A stretch of DNA of 64,000 bases from an uncultured Duncaniella sp. (GCA_910578615.1 CAJTRI010000012.1:41055-105054); one strand, 5' to 3'; shown: positions 51,411 to 60,632, counted from the first letter of the stretch. Made by a program: numbers and translations. The notes: generated by a model not told the origin, from the letters alone.

Positions 51411-52637
51411 TTATTCTTCTACGTCATATCCTGCCGCACGGATTGCCGATGCCACTGCCGACGGCGACTGCGTGCCCTTCACTAATGCACATTTGGTGGC
51501 AAGGTTTACCTCTACCGCCTCAACCCCTTCGACCCCATGTATAGCCTTTGTGACGGCAGCCTGGCAATGGGGACAGTCCATCCCCTTGATAATGTATTTC
51601 TGTGTCATTTCTGTATCATTTAGATGATTCTTTGATCTGCGATTTAGAAACGTATATATCAGAAGGGATGCCAGCAATACAGAGCAGATTGTAGGAAAAA
51701 TCTCAAACTCCATATGATGACAGCTGGCTGCCATATCTATTGACGGCAGTGCAAACCAAGAAGCCGGCATGAGATAATCAATGGCAAGGCCGAAAGCGAT
51801 AGCACCAATTAAAATAGCCGAAAGATATATAATGGCTGCCTTCCTTCCCATCTCGCGGGATATAAGAGTAAATGACGCAAAGTTGGCAGCCGGGCCGGCC
51901 ATAAGAAGCACCAAGGCTGTACCGGGTGAAAGACCTTTCATCATCAGCGACAAGGCTATAGGTATAGATCCTGTGGCACATACATACATCGGGACAGCCA
52001 CAATAACTACCGCTATCATTGCCAACAGTGGCGAGGCTCCGAGAGATACAAAAAAATCATCAGGAACATAGATAGCTATAATAGCTGCAATAACAAGTCC
52101 TACCACCAGCCATGAGCCGATGCTTGCTACAAGGTCAATGAATCCATATCGGAGTGCGGCGACACATTTTGCCATAAAAGTTTTTTTCTCAGACTTGACA
52201 TCGCCGAGAGGCAACCGACATTCGTTACCGCCTTCTGGTTTTTCATTTTTCCCGACAATCACTCCTGCAAAAAGAGATGTTGCAAGTGCCGCGACGGGAC
52301 GGACTACTGCAAAAGCCGGCCCAAGAAGAGACCATGTGGCAGCAATACTGTCTATACCAGTCTGAGGTGTGGCCACGAGGAATGAAACCGAGGATGCACG
52401 CGATGCCCCACCCCTTTTAAGGGCGACGGCAGTCGGAAGAACCCCGCAAGAACAAAGGGGCAACGGTATACCAAACAAGGCAGCCTTTGCCACCGGCCTC
52501 CACCCGGTTCCGGCAAGATGGCGCGCCATCATAGGCCTTGACACAAAAGCGTGTAATAAGCCGGCTATCAAGAAACCCAACAGGATGTACGGAGACATCT
52601 CGTTGAGCATGTAAAGAAGTGTGTTTAGAAACTGCAT
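51411..52637 (-). CDS. SO_0444-type metal efflux permease with C-terminal HMA domain
   Basis: The 408-residue protein has about eight membrane helices with PLPLCSCGVLPTAVALKRGGAS and VATPQTGIDSI, signatures of the DUF318/SO_0444 permease family linked to copper and zinc efflux. A heavy-metal-associated domain (residues 344-408) carries GMDCPHC (C355, C358). It is probably in one operon with an HMA-AraC regulator, and a TAATTTTG element gives it its own start site. The metal is not identified by sequence. Confidence 0.88.
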   Translation of the reverse strand: MQFLNTLLYMLNEMSPYILLGFLIAGLLHAFVSRPMMARHLAGTGWRPVAKAALFGIPLPLCSCGVLPTAVALKRGGASRASSVSFLVATPQTGIDSIAATWSLLGPAFAVVRPVAALATSLFAGVIVGKNEKPEGGNECRLPLGDVKSEKKTFMAKCVAALRYGFIDLVASIGSWLVVGLVIAAIIAIYVPDDFFVSLGASPLLAMIAVVIVAVPMYVCATGSIPIALSLMMKGLSPGTALVLLMAGPAANFASFTLISREMGRKAAIIYLSAILIGAIAFGLAIDYLMPASWFALPSIDMAASCHHMEFEIFPTICSVLLASLLIYTFLNRRSKNHLNDTEMTQKYIIKGMDCPHCQAAVTKAIHGVEGVEAVEVNLATKCALVKGTQSPSAVASAIRAAGYDVEE

Positions 52638-52657
52638 AGTGATAATTTTTTACACTG

Positions 52658-52665
52658 CAAAATTA
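52658..52665 (-). promoter_or_regulatory. Permease -7 element (TAATTTTG) flanked by TTACAC repeats
   Basis: TAATTTTG on the minus strand lies 20 bases before the permease start. TTACAC occurs three times around it (52650-52655, 52663-52668, 52688-52693), candidate sites for the adjacent AraC-type protein. Confidence 0.45.
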
Positions 52666-52713
52666 CACACCGATACCTAACGGCATGTTACACAATCTCC
52701 TCAAACTTTTGCA

Positions 52714-53265
52714 TCATACTTCGGGAAGCGGACGCCGCTCCCCCATCTCCCGGAATTGTGATGGTGTCATACCCGTCATCTGCTTGAACTGACGTGACAT
52801 ATGCGCGGCCGAGGAAAAGCCGGTGTAATGAGCGATCTCGGATAGCGAAAGTCGGTGATAACGAATTAGTTCCTTCACACGCTCCACACGCAGATTGAGA
52901 AAGTAGTTTTCGATAGTCCGACACTCCACTTCTGTGAATATCCGGCTGAGCTGCTGATATGACAATGGAATACGTGCGGTCAAAGCATCGGTAATCGATG
53001 GCTTCTCATCCTGTTCGGAGCGAGAAATCTCAATCAATATATGTTTGATAGTCTCAACAATCTCAGCCTCACGAGACCTGATTATCTCAAATCCCTCTGA
53101 AAGCAACGCCTTGGAAATACGTTCTATGTCAGAGCTTAGGAGTTCTCCCGATACGGTAGCACTTCCAAGCTCTACCACCACATCATAGAAACCAAGTTCG
53201 CCAAATATGCGCCTGACAGTCTCGGCACAATGGCGGCACACCATATTCTTGATTGAAATCTTCAT
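52714..53265 (-). CDS. HMA-AraC fusion regulator
   Basis: The 183-residue protein starts with a small HMA-like domain with the metal motif MVCRHC (C10, C13) and the ferredoxin-like strand pattern to about residue 65. A linker and a C-terminal AraC/XylS double HTH (YFLNLRVERVKELIRYHRLSLSEIAHYTGFSSAAHMSRQFKQMTG) follow. The N-terminal domain probably senses copper or a related soft metal and the HTH controls the adjacent HMA permease gene. It lies 15 bases after fbp and before the permease. Confidence 0.87.
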   Translation of the reverse strand: MKISIKNMVCRHCAETVRRIFGELGFYDVVVELGSATVSGELLSSDIERISKALLSEGFEIIRSREAEIVETIKHILIEISRSEQDEKPSITDALTARIPLSYQQLSRIFTEVECRTIENYFLNLRVERVKELIRYHRLSLSEIAHYTGFSSAAHMSRQFKQMTGMTPSQFREMGERRPLPEV

Positions 53266-53280
53266 TACCAGACTATCGAT

Positions 53281-55281
53281 CTACCTTTTTCTTTCCTTGA
53301 TTATGCCGTGACGAAAAGCATACAGAAGCTCTGTAAGTTCGTCTATCTGGCTTTGAAGCACACGTCCCATATCGGTATCCCGGACACGAACACGTCTGGC
53401 AGTCTGTTCCACCATCTTGGTCGATCCTACAATATCCGTCCCGTTCGCTATAGCGTCCTCTACGGAGGTGAACGGCTCATGCTCCACAAGCTCGAAATTA
53501 GAGCTATGATATATGAGTGTATATCCCGCTATGCCTGTGGTTTTATGATAGGCCTTTGCAAAGCCACCGTCTATCACCATCAGCTTACCTCCGGCTCTGA
53601 GAGGACTCTCTCCACTGCCGGTGCGTACAGGCACATGGCCGTTTATGATATGGCGCTGGCCTCCCTCCACTCCGAACTCGTCAAGAATCATATCTATGAC
53701 CTCCTCATTGTCCCGAAGTTTGTAATACCAGCCTTTTTCCTCTTTCCGGGCCTCCGAATCTTTGATAAAATACCTCTCGAAAGTGGTCATGCGGTCTTTG
53801 TCGAACAACGGAGAATCCGGCCCGCACCACATATACCAGTAATAGTCACGGGCAAGTACCTGTTCGGATTCGGGTGTATCGTCATTATACGCCGATCTCA
53901 GAAGTAACCCTATCCTCTCCATGAGGCGACGACCCTTGCAGTATTCTCCTCCTACGCAGACCTCTTTGAGAGTCCCGTCTTCGTTAAGCGGCATCGAGGC
54001 ATGGAATAGAAGATTCGAATTGAAGATACCATACATGCATCCATGAGAGAGCAATAGATCTATATGACGCCTGAGGACGGTGCTGGAAGTAAATGACTTG
54101 TGGAGTTTGTGGACAAGGTGCAGTTCTTCAGTAGTAAGTCGATAAGGATCATCGGGATCGATAGTCGGGAATAGCTTGTCAGACATCTCATAAACCTTCC
54201 CGTCTATATCCACAAGCCCCTTTTCATAGTCAATCTTATGAAGAAGTCTGCGGTTGTCCATCTTCCACTCGGGATGGTTTTCTATCATCTGTCCTTCAAG
54301 CTTGAACTGTATTACGGTTATAGCCTTGTGCATCTTCGCCACAAGACGGAGAGTCTTTTCAGAATGAGTATTGTCTTCCTCCGACGCATGGGAACGGAAA
54401 TCAGTGCAATCATCATCCGCATAGGTCTCCATCGCAAATGTGGCAAGCGGCAGGAGGTTGATACCATAGCCGTCTTCAAGTGTTCCGAGATTACCATAAC
54501 GAAGCGAGACCCTGACCACGTTTGCCACACAGCAATCATTGCCGGCGGCCGCACCCATCCACAATATATCATGATTGCCCCATTGTATGTCCCATTTGAC
54601 ATAGCGGCTGAGTGTATCCATTATGTGATGCGCACCGGGGCCACGGTCAAAGACATCGCCGAGAATATGCAGCTGGTCTATCGACAACCTCTGTATGACA
54701 TTACACATGGCCATTATGAATTTGTCAGCCTGACCTGTGGATATAATGGTCTCTATAATGCGGTTGAAATATGCCTGTTTGTCATAGTCCGACGCGGATT
54801 CATGAAGAAGTTCCTCTATTATATATGCAAATTCCACAGGCAGGGCCTTCCTCACTTTTGAACGGGTATATTTTGACGTAACGCTCTGCAAAACCCTGAC
54901 AAGATGGTGAAGGGTTATATTGAAGAAGTCCTCCATATTGGCCTCCGTGTCATGAATAGACTGCAACTTCTCCTCGGGATAATAAATCAAGGCACACAAC
55001 TGACGGATCTGGCTTTCACGCATGGATGTGCCGAAGAGTTCTGTCACCTTACGTTTTATATTGCCCGATGCGTTTTTCAGCAGGTGTCGGAATGCCTCGT
55101 GTTCTCCATGGAGATCTGCCACGAAATGCTCTGTACCTTTTGGCAGGTTTAGGATAGCTTCAAGATTGATTATTTCAGTACTTGCACTTCCAATCGTGGG
55201 AAAAGTCTGCGCAAGAAGTTCGAGAATGCGGCGATCATTCTCCACTTGCGACAAGGAGAGCTTGTTGTCAGTTACTGGCAT
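53281..55281 (-). CDS. fbp: Class III fructose-1,6-bisphosphatase
   Basis: The 666-residue protein matches the Firmicutes/Bacteroidetes class III FBPase: VADLHGEHEAF metal motif, GDVFDRGPGAHHIMD, WGNHDILWMGAAAGN (calcineurin-like phosphoesterase core) and the late INGHVPVRTG segment. It hydrolyses fructose 1,6-bisphosphate in gluconeogenesis. The C terminus is followed after 15 bases by the HMA-AraC gene. It is divergent from nusB. Confidence 0.94.
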   Translation of the reverse strand: MPVTDNKLSLSQVENDRRILELLAQTFPTIGSASTEIINLEAILNLPKGTEHFVADLHGEHEAFRHLLKNASGNIKRKVTELFGTSMRESQIRQLCALIYYPEEKLQSIHDTEANMEDFFNITLHHLVRVLQSVTSKYTRSKVRKALPVEFAYIIEELLHESASDYDKQAYFNRIIETIISTGQADKFIMAMCNVIQRLSIDQLHILGDVFDRGPGAHHIMDTLSRYVKWDIQWGNHDILWMGAAAGNDCCVANVVRVSLRYGNLGTLEDGYGINLLPLATFAMETYADDDCTDFRSHASEEDNTHSEKTLRLVAKMHKAITVIQFKLEGQMIENHPEWKMDNRRLLHKIDYEKGLVDIDGKVYEMSDKLFPTIDPDDPYRLTTEELHLVHKLHKSFTSSTVLRRHIDLLLSHGCMYGIFNSNLLFHASMPLNEDGTLKEVCVGGEYCKGRRLMERIGLLLRSAYNDDTPESEQVLARDYYWYMWCGPDSPLFDKDRMTTFERYFIKDSEARKEEKGWYYKLRDNEEVIDMILDEFGVEGGQRHIINGHVPVRTGSGESPLRAGGKLMVIDGGFAKAYHKTTGIAGYTLIYHSSNFELVEHEPFTSVEDAIANGTDIVGSTKMVEQTARRVRVRDTDMGRVLQSQIDELTELLYAFRHGIIKERKR

Positions 55282-55326
55282 GAGAATCTAAGTTCTTTAA
55301 TGGTATTAATGAGGACAGATGATCCA

Positions 55327-55334
55327 CAAAAGTA
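55327..55334 (-). promoter_or_regulatory. fbp -7 element (TACTTTTG)
   Basis: TACTTTTG on the minus strand, 45 bases upstream of fbp in the divergent fbp-nusB region. Confidence 0.5.
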
Positions 55335-55378
55335 CAAATATTTTCCATGCACCTCCCCTTTATCTCAAATATTTTTTC

Positions 55379-55386
55379 TAATTTTG
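55379..55386 (+). promoter_or_regulatory. nusB-operon -7 element (TAATTTTG)
   Basis: TAATTTTG lies 32 bases before nusB; no matching -33 TTTG. Confidence 0.55.
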
Positions 55387-55418
55387 TAGCGAAATATACA
55401 TGATAGCTCTTTAAGAAT

Positions 55419-56858
55419 ATGGTTAACCGAGTATTGATTAGAATCAAGGTAGTGCAGTTGCTCTATTCCTACTTCCTGTCTTATAGGGAGTTCAAGATAG
55501 ATACCCCTGCCGAAAATCCCTCACGCGACAAGAAATACGGCTATGAGCTTTATATGGATCTCCTGTTGCTCGTCCTTGAACTCTCAGGCATAAACGTAAA
55601 CACCAGTGACCGCCCTTCGCCCCTTCGCGGACTCCCCCTCAACAAGCACATCACTCAGAGCCAGCTCGCCAAGTCACTCAACTCCCTGTCCGAACTGCGC
55701 GAAATCATAGTAAAGAACCGGGCAAATCTCTCATACTTCGACCAGGTGATTCCCTCAATCTACGAGGCCATCCCCACCCTCCCGGCATTCAAGAGCTATT
55801 CACGCATCAAGAAACCCGAATTAAAAGACGACGTAGCCCTCTGGCTCTCTATAATTGACAACCTTATTGTCAAGAATCCGGCTTTTATGGCCGCAGCGCG
55901 CAAGAATCCGCGTTTTACCCTTGCAGGATTTACCCGTGGCACCCAGGCTGTCGAACACACCCTTAGTGAATATGGTGACAACCGTTCGCTGCTCATACAC
56001 GCACGTAACTCCCTCGACTATTCTCTTGACAAGGCTTACGAACTATATCTCAGCCTTCTCTCCCTGCCCATACAGATATGCCGTGCGGAAGAGCTGCGTC
56101 TTGACAACGCACGCCATAAATTCCTTCCGACCGATGAGGATTTGAACCCCAACATGAGGTTCGTGGAGAACAAATTTGTAAGATCACTTGTTGAAAATCC
56201 AGACATAACAGATTTTCTTGGTGAAAACAAATTCAGCTGGGAAGCCGACGATGACCTTGTCCTTTCCTTGCTTGACGGCATTCTGGCCAGCGACCTGTAT
56301 AAGGATTATATGTCACGTGGTGCAGACACGACATTTGCAGAGGATGCTGAATTCTGGCGTTCGATTTTCAAGTCTGTGATAATCCCGTCAGACGCACTTG
56401 CCGAAGCGCTTGAATCAAAATCGGTATATTGGAACGATGACCTCCATGTGATGGGAACCTTCGTGCTCAAAACCGTCAAGCGTTTTGCCGGCAGCGACAA
56501 TGAAGGGAAGGATATACGCGTCCTTCCACAGTTCAAGGATGACGAAGACCGCAATTTCGGCCCCGACCTGTTCATGAGCGCCATAAAACATTATGGAGAA
56601 TACAAGGAATTGATAGACAAATTTGTCAACTCTACCCGATGGGATTCCGAACGTCTCGCATTCATGGACATAGTGATAATGGTTGCCGCAGTTACCGAGC
56701 TCCTTGAATATCCGGCCATACCTATTGCCGTGACGCTCAACGAATACATCGAGATAGCCAACGCCTACTCCACGCCTCGAAGCGGGGCCTTCATCAACGG
56801 AATCCTCTACTCAGTCATAAATCATCTGAAAGAGGAAGGCCGTCTTTTAAAGAATTGA
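55419..56858 (+). CDS. nusB: NusB antitermination factor with long insertion
   Basis: The 479-residue protein starts MVNRVLIRIKVVQLLYSYF, as in Bacteroidetes NusB. It ends with the conserved NusB core (WDSERLAFMDIVIMVAAVTELLEYP then VTLNEYIEIANAYSTPRSGAFINGIL). The usual phylum form is about 310 residues. The extra ~160 residues lie near residues 40-200 and include YGYELYMDLLLLVLELSG, which resembles the normal helix at about residues 206-220 (AYELYLSLLSLPIQI), suggesting a duplicated helical module. NusB with S10 promotes rRNA antitermination. It is followed by yajC, ybbR-like and coaE. Confidence 0.92.
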   Translation: MVNRVLIRIKVVQLLYSYFLSYREFKIDTPAENPSRDKKYGYELYMDLLLLVLELSGINVNTSDRPSPLRGLPLNKHITQSQLAKSLNSLSELREIIVKNRANLSYFDQVIPSIYEAIPTLPAFKSYSRIKKPELKDDVALWLSIIDNLIVKNPAFMAAARKNPRFTLAGFTRGTQAVEHTLSEYGDNRSLLIHARNSLDYSLDKAYELYLSLLSLPIQICRAEELRLDNARHKFLPTDEDLNPNMRFVENKFVRSLVENPDITDFLGENKFSWEADDDLVLSLLDGILASDLYKDYMSRGADTTFAEDAEFWRSIFKSVIIPSDALAEALESKSVYWNDDLHVMGTFVLKTVKRFAGSDNEGKDIRVLPQFKDDEDRNFGPDLFMSAIKHYGEYKELIDKFVNSTRWDSERLAFMDIVIMVAAVTELLEYPAIPIAVTLNEYIEIANAYSTPRSGAFINGILYSVINHLKEEGRLLKN

Positions 56859-56893
56859 CAAACAAGAAATACAACCCATAAAAAATAACAAAC

Positions 56894-57247
56894 ATGCTCA
56901 ACTCCATCCTACTCCAATCACAAGGCTCAGGCTGGGCGAACATCATCATGATCGTCGTGCTCATAGCCATCTTCTACTTCTTCATGATCCGTCCACAGCA
57001 GAAAAAGCAGAACGACATCAAGAAATTTCGTGAAGGTCTCAAAACTGGCGACCAGATCGTAACAGCCGGTGGCATATATGGCAAAATCCGCTCTATAAAC
57101 GCAAACACATTCACGGTAGAGATTGCCAAAGAAGTCCGCATCACCATCGACAAGGGTTCCGTATATCCCTCTGCCAACCAGGATGACAAGGGTTCCGTAT
57201 ATCCCTCTGCCAACCAGGATGACAAGGACGCCGAAAGCAATAAATAA
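56894..57247 (+). CDS. yajC: Preprotein translocase accessory protein YajC
   Basis: The 117-residue protein has one membrane helix (about residues 16-33, ANIIMIVVLIAIFYFFMIRPQQ) and a cytoplasmic YajC domain (LKTGDQIVTAGGIYGKI). YajC associates with SecDF. The C-terminal tail contains an exact in-frame tandem duplication of 12 residues. It is in the nusB-coaE operon. Confidence 0.94.
   Translation: MLNSILLQSQGSGWANIIMIVVLIAIFYFFMIRPQQKKQNDIKKFREGLKTGDQIVTAGGIYGKIRSINANTFTVEIAKEVRITIDKGSVYPSANQDDKGSVYPSANQDDKDAESNK
57149..57220 (+). repeat. Exact 36-base tandem duplication in yajC
   Basis: Bases 57149-57184 and 57185-57220 are identical and in frame, each encoding DKGSVYPSANQD. The identity at the DNA level suggests a recent slippage event. 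Confidence 0.9.
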
Positions 57248-57324
57248 ACACATCTGAAAAAATACCAAGGTTTAAGGTTCGGAATCTTCTCCGGGCCTTA
57301 AACCTCTATTATTACACAACAGAA

Positions 57325-58296
57325 ATGATAGAGTTGTTTCACCGGGCAGCCACGCGCATAAAAAACGCCGCTCGTTCAAAGCGCGGGCAGGACGTATTGC
57401 TGTACCTACTCTTTGTGGCCGTAGCCTTCATCTTCTGGGTATTCATGTCTCTTGACACCCAGGTGCAACGAGATTTTGACGTTCCGGTGGAATTACAGGA
57501 TGTCCCGGACAGCGTGACACTTATCAACCAGCTACCACCATCGCTGAGTGTCAGCGTCAAAGCCAAAGACTCGCAGTTGCTGAGGTTCATGTGGGGCAAG
57601 ATGTCGCCGGTAAAATTCAAATGGGCAGACTTCGCGGCCGATAATTACGTGACACTTAATTCCTCTCGTCTCCTGACACGAATGAGGGACTACTTCGGAA
57701 CCGGGGCACAGGTGGTATCCTGCCGTCCTGACTCTATCAAACTGTCTTATACCACACTGCCGGGAGTTAAAGTCAAGCTGGTGGTACAGGCTGACATACG
57801 GCCACAGCTGCAATATATCTTATCTGGAAGTCCGAAAGCCGATGTTGACTCTGTAACGCTCTTCTCGGCTACCGATATCCCCCACTCTCTGAGACTCGTC
57901 ACAACAGAACCCATCGTGAAGTCGGGTCTCAAAGACACAGCGCGATATGAAGTAAAGGTCAAACCTATCGCCGGAGTCAGAATCGTGCCAGACAAGGTTA
58001 TGGTGACAATACCTGTCGAACCGCTGATAGCCCGTAAACGCACTATAAACCTTGATGTGACAAATCTTCCCGAAGACAAGCATCTTGTCACATTCCCGTC
58101 CAAGATAGAGATCTCATACCTTGTCCCGATGAGCCATTATAATGATGACTATCCCGTAAAGGCTTATGTGGATTACAAGGACGTCTCACTACCGGGTAAC
58201 AAACTCCCTGTCTCTCTCTCTCTGATACCTGATGTGTATCATAATCTTTCCTTCTCACCGACAAGTGTGGAATATATCATTGAAAATGCCGACTAA
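57325..58296 (+). CDS. YbbR/CdaR-like membrane-anchored protein
   Basis: The 323-residue protein has one membrane helix (about residues 24-43, VLLYLLFVAVAFIFWVFMSL) and a periplasmic region with YbbR-type repeats (VQRDFDVPVELQDVPDSV, LPPSLSVSVKAKDS and TINLDVTNLP). In Firmicutes the homologue CdaR regulates c-di-AMP synthesis; no CdaA gene is adjacent here. It overlaps coaE by 11 bases. Confidence 0.84.
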   Translation: MIELFHRAATRIKNAARSKRGQDVLLYLLFVAVAFIFWVFMSLDTQVQRDFDVPVELQDVPDSVTLINQLPPSLSVSVKAKDSQLLRFMWGKMSPVKFKWADFAADNYVTLNSSRLLTRMRDYFGTGAQVVSCRPDSIKLSYTTLPGVKVKLVVQADIRPQLQYILSGSPKADVDSVTLFSATDIPHSLRLVTTEPIVKSGLKDTARYEVKVKPIAGVRIVPDKVMVTIPVEPLIARKRTINLDVTNLPEDKHLVTFPSKIEISYLVPMSHYNDDYPVKAYVDYKDVSLPGNKLPVSLSLIPDVYHNLSFSPTSVEYIIENAD

Positions 58297-58873
58297 ACTT
58301 ATTGCTATAACGGGTGGTATCGGTAGTGGAAAAACCGTTGTCAGCCGGATTCTCACATCAATAGGGTTTCCCGTATACGACTGTGATTCCAAGGCTAAGG
58401 CCATAATGGATTGTGACGAAACCATACACCGGCGCATAGAGAACGAGATAGATGCCTCATGCATAAATCAAGGATGTATAGACAGGTCTCGTTTAGCAAG
58501 CATCGTGTTCTCCGACCCTGCCAGACTCGCCACTCTCAATGACATAGTTCACGGAGCTGTTCGTCGCGATATCACACGATGGGCAGCAAGACAGACGACT
58601 GCAATATCGTTTGTTGAAACCGCTATTCTATATGAAAGCGGATTGGACAGCATTGTGCAGGCTGTATGGAATATCTCAGCCCCGGAAGAACTCCGTATCA
58701 CACGTGTCATGTCTCGCTCCGGGCTTTCAGCACGGCAGATAAGAGACCGCATCAAGTCCCAGACGCCAACCATCCCGACCAGTTCACAACTGCCAACCAC
58801 AACCATTGTCAATGACAATCTCACCCCTCTCCTGCCTCAGATTGAATCCGCACTTATTATAGAAAACGTATAA
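58286..58873 (+). CDS. coaE: Dephospho-CoA kinase
   Basis: I use the ATG at 58286 (195 residues), beginning MPTKLIAITGGIGSGKT with the P-loop at 10-17; the longer frame lies inside the upstream gene. Conserved YDCDSKAK and RHR/R-rich lid region (DRIKSQ) are present. It performs the last step of CoA synthesis. The gene ends 17 bases before the blaI promoter palindrome region. Confidence 0.94.
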   Translation: MPTKLIAITGGIGSGKTVVSRILTSIGFPVYDCDSKAKAIMDCDETIHRRIENEIDASCINQGCIDRSRLASIVFSDPARLATLNDIVHGAVRRDITRWAARQTTAISFVETAILYESGLDSIVQAVWNISAPEELRITRVMSRSGLSARQIRDRIKSQTPTIPTSSQLPTTTIVNDNLTPLLPQIESALIIENV

Positions 58874-58890
58874 TTCATTAAAAATAGTTA

Positions 58891-58937
58891 AAACTAAGTA
58901 GTTTAGTTGCACAACTAAACTACTTAGTTTATTTTTG
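58891..58937 (+). promoter_or_regulatory. blaI-blaR1 promoter and operator (19-bp inverted repeat)
   Basis: AAACTAAGTAGTTTAGTTG (58891-58909) and its exact complement (58912-58930) lie around a CA spacer, and each arm is itself nearly palindromic (ACTAAGTAGTTTAGT). A -33-like TTG (58907-58909) lies in the left arm and TATTTTTG (58930-58937) begins at the right arm end. A BlaI dimer or pair of dimers bound here would occlude the promoter. Confidence 0.8.
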
Positions 58938-58967
58938 CCTTTGTAAAATCAAAAGCAAAAATATCAT

Positions 58968-59339
58968 ATGAAACGACTGACTGACAAAGAAGAGGAAATA
59001 ATGACATATTTTTGGGACAACGGCCCCATGTATGTAAGACAGGTTATAGACCTGATGTGTGAGCCAAAGCCTCATTTCAATACAATCTCCACCTTCGTAA
59101 GACTTCTGGAACAAAAGGGATTTCTTGCCCATGATAAAACAGGAACATCCTACATGTACCGTCCCATAATAAGCCGGGAGGAATATTCATCGTCAGCGCT
59201 GAGCGGTGTGATGAAAAAATATTTCGGAGCATCGGTGATGAATGTCGTATCGACATTGGTGCGCCACGAACGCCTTACCGATGATGAGATAGCCAAGCTT
59301 ATAGAACTTGTTAAGTCACAAAATTCTGAAAATAAATAA
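58968..59339 (+). CDS. BlaI/MecI-family repressor
   Basis: The 123-residue protein is a winged helix of the BlaI/MecI/CopY family: LTDKEEEIMTYFWDNGP, NTISTFVRLLEQKGFLAH and TSYMYRPIISREEY, then a C-terminal dimerisation helix. Such repressors bind TACANNTGTA-like dyads and are relieved by cleavage of the protein by the sensor protease BlaR1. Its own promoter carries a 19-bp palindrome. The BlaR1-like gene follows after 9 bases. Confidence 0.9.
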   Translation: MKRLTDKEEEIMTYFWDNGPMYVRQVIDLMCEPKPHFNTISTFVRLLEQKGFLAHDKTGTSYMYRPIISREEYSSSALSGVMKKYFGASVMNVVSTLVRHERLTDDEIAKLIELVKSQNSENK

Positions 59340-59348
59340 CAACCTACT

Positions 59349-60632
59349 ATGACTGTCTCTCTTCTTTATTTCTCAGTGGTGTTATCAATTTTTCTCTTTG
59401 CAGGAGCCACGACATTCAAACTTGCGATCGAGAATTCTAACGCCGTCCGCTGGAACCACGCATTTATTCTTTCCTTATATGCCCTTGCCATCTTCTCTGC
59501 AATATGGTTCTTGTTCCCGGATCGAAATGACACTGTCAATTTAGTCCATATATTGATCGGAAAAGGCATTGTGACAATAACGAATGACGAAAAAGGCCCG
59601 AATACAATAGCACAAGGTATATCTTACTGTATGACCAGTGTATTACCGACAATATATATCGGCGGAATATTCCTTATGGGAATGCGGTTTGTAATCTCTA
59701 TTTTCAAAATTATCAGGCTTGTAATATGTTCAAAAAAACAGACCGTAAATGGTATAAGTATACGAGTACACAACTATCATGCCTTTGTTCCATGCAGTTT
59801 TGGACATATTATACTTATACCTGACAATCTTGCCGGAGATGAGCTTGGTATGGTTGTGGAACACGAGTATGCACATGCACGCAAACACCATTGGATTGGA
59901 CAACTGATGGCCGAAGTAGTGATAATCCTGTCATGGTATAATCCAGCTTCGTACATCCTGCGAAACTCCCTGCGTGATGTACAGGAATACGAGGCTGACA
60001 ACGCCGTGATAACAGCAGGATATCCGCCTATGCAATACCAGATGCTCCTTATTAGGACGGCTGTGGGAAAACGATTTGATTTATTGGCCAATAATCTAAA
60101 TAACAGTTCACTAAACAAACGTATCAAAATGATGAGAATCACTAAAACCCGCCTCGTCGGACTCGTGGCCCGCACTTTTGCGGTTATTCCGGCGCTGGCA
60201 ATGGCATTTGTCATCTCATCCATGGTTCCCTTGAATGCCATGTCATCCACGGAACCGTCTGTAATCCAACAGGCCGAATCTCCCCGACCGACACATGACA
60301 ATAATCTGGCACACAAGTCTGCGGCACCAATCGAATCAATGCCATCATTTCCAGGAGGAGAATCAGCATTCTATCAGTGCATATCTGAGTTATTGGAATA
60401 TCCAGAAGATGTTAAGGTAGACAAAGAGCAACGTGTGGTAGTCGGTTTTAAGATAGGGGTTGACGGGGATATGTCCGATTTCTACTTCGTCAAGAAATCA
60501 AATAACTCATCTTTCAATGCAGCCGCAATGGACGCATTGAAAAAAATACAGGTCAAATGGATTCCGGCAACAAAAGACGGCAAACCTGTAGCCGCTTCTT
60601 TCGTAATCCCTATCAACTTTAAACTAAAATAA
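59349..60632 (+). CDS. BlaR1/M56-like metalloprotease with C-terminal TonB domain
   Basis: The 427-residue protein has four N-terminal membrane helices and the gluzincin motif HEYAH (residues 172-176) followed by a downstream acidic metal ligand (EYEADN). It lacks the penicillin-binding sensor domain of staphylococcal BlaR1; instead the last ~90 residues form a TonB C-terminal domain (VVGFKIGVDGDMSDFYFVK). This BlaR1-TonB layout is common in Bacteroidetes. The signal sensed is unknown. It is co-transcribed with the BlaI-like gene. Confidence 0.88.
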   Translation: MTVSLLYFSVVLSIFLFAGATTFKLAIENSNAVRWNHAFILSLYALAIFSAIWFLFPDRNDTVNLVHILIGKGIVTITNDEKGPNTIAQGISYCMTSVLPTIYIGGIFLMGMRFVISIFKIIRLVICSKKQTVNGISIRVHNYHAFVPCSFGHIILIPDNLAGDELGMVVEHEYAHARKHHWIGQLMAEVVIILSWYNPASYILRNSLRDVQEYEADNAVITAGYPPMQYQMLLIRTAVGKRFDLLANNLNNSSLNKRIKMMRITKTRLVGLVARTFAVIPALAMAFVISSMVPLNAMSSTEPSVIQQAESPRPTHDNNLAHKSAAPIESMPSFPGGESAFYQCISELLEYPEDVKVDKEQRVVVGFKIGVDGDMSDFYFVKKSNNSSFNAAAMDALKKIQVKWIPATKDGKPVAASFVIPINFKLK

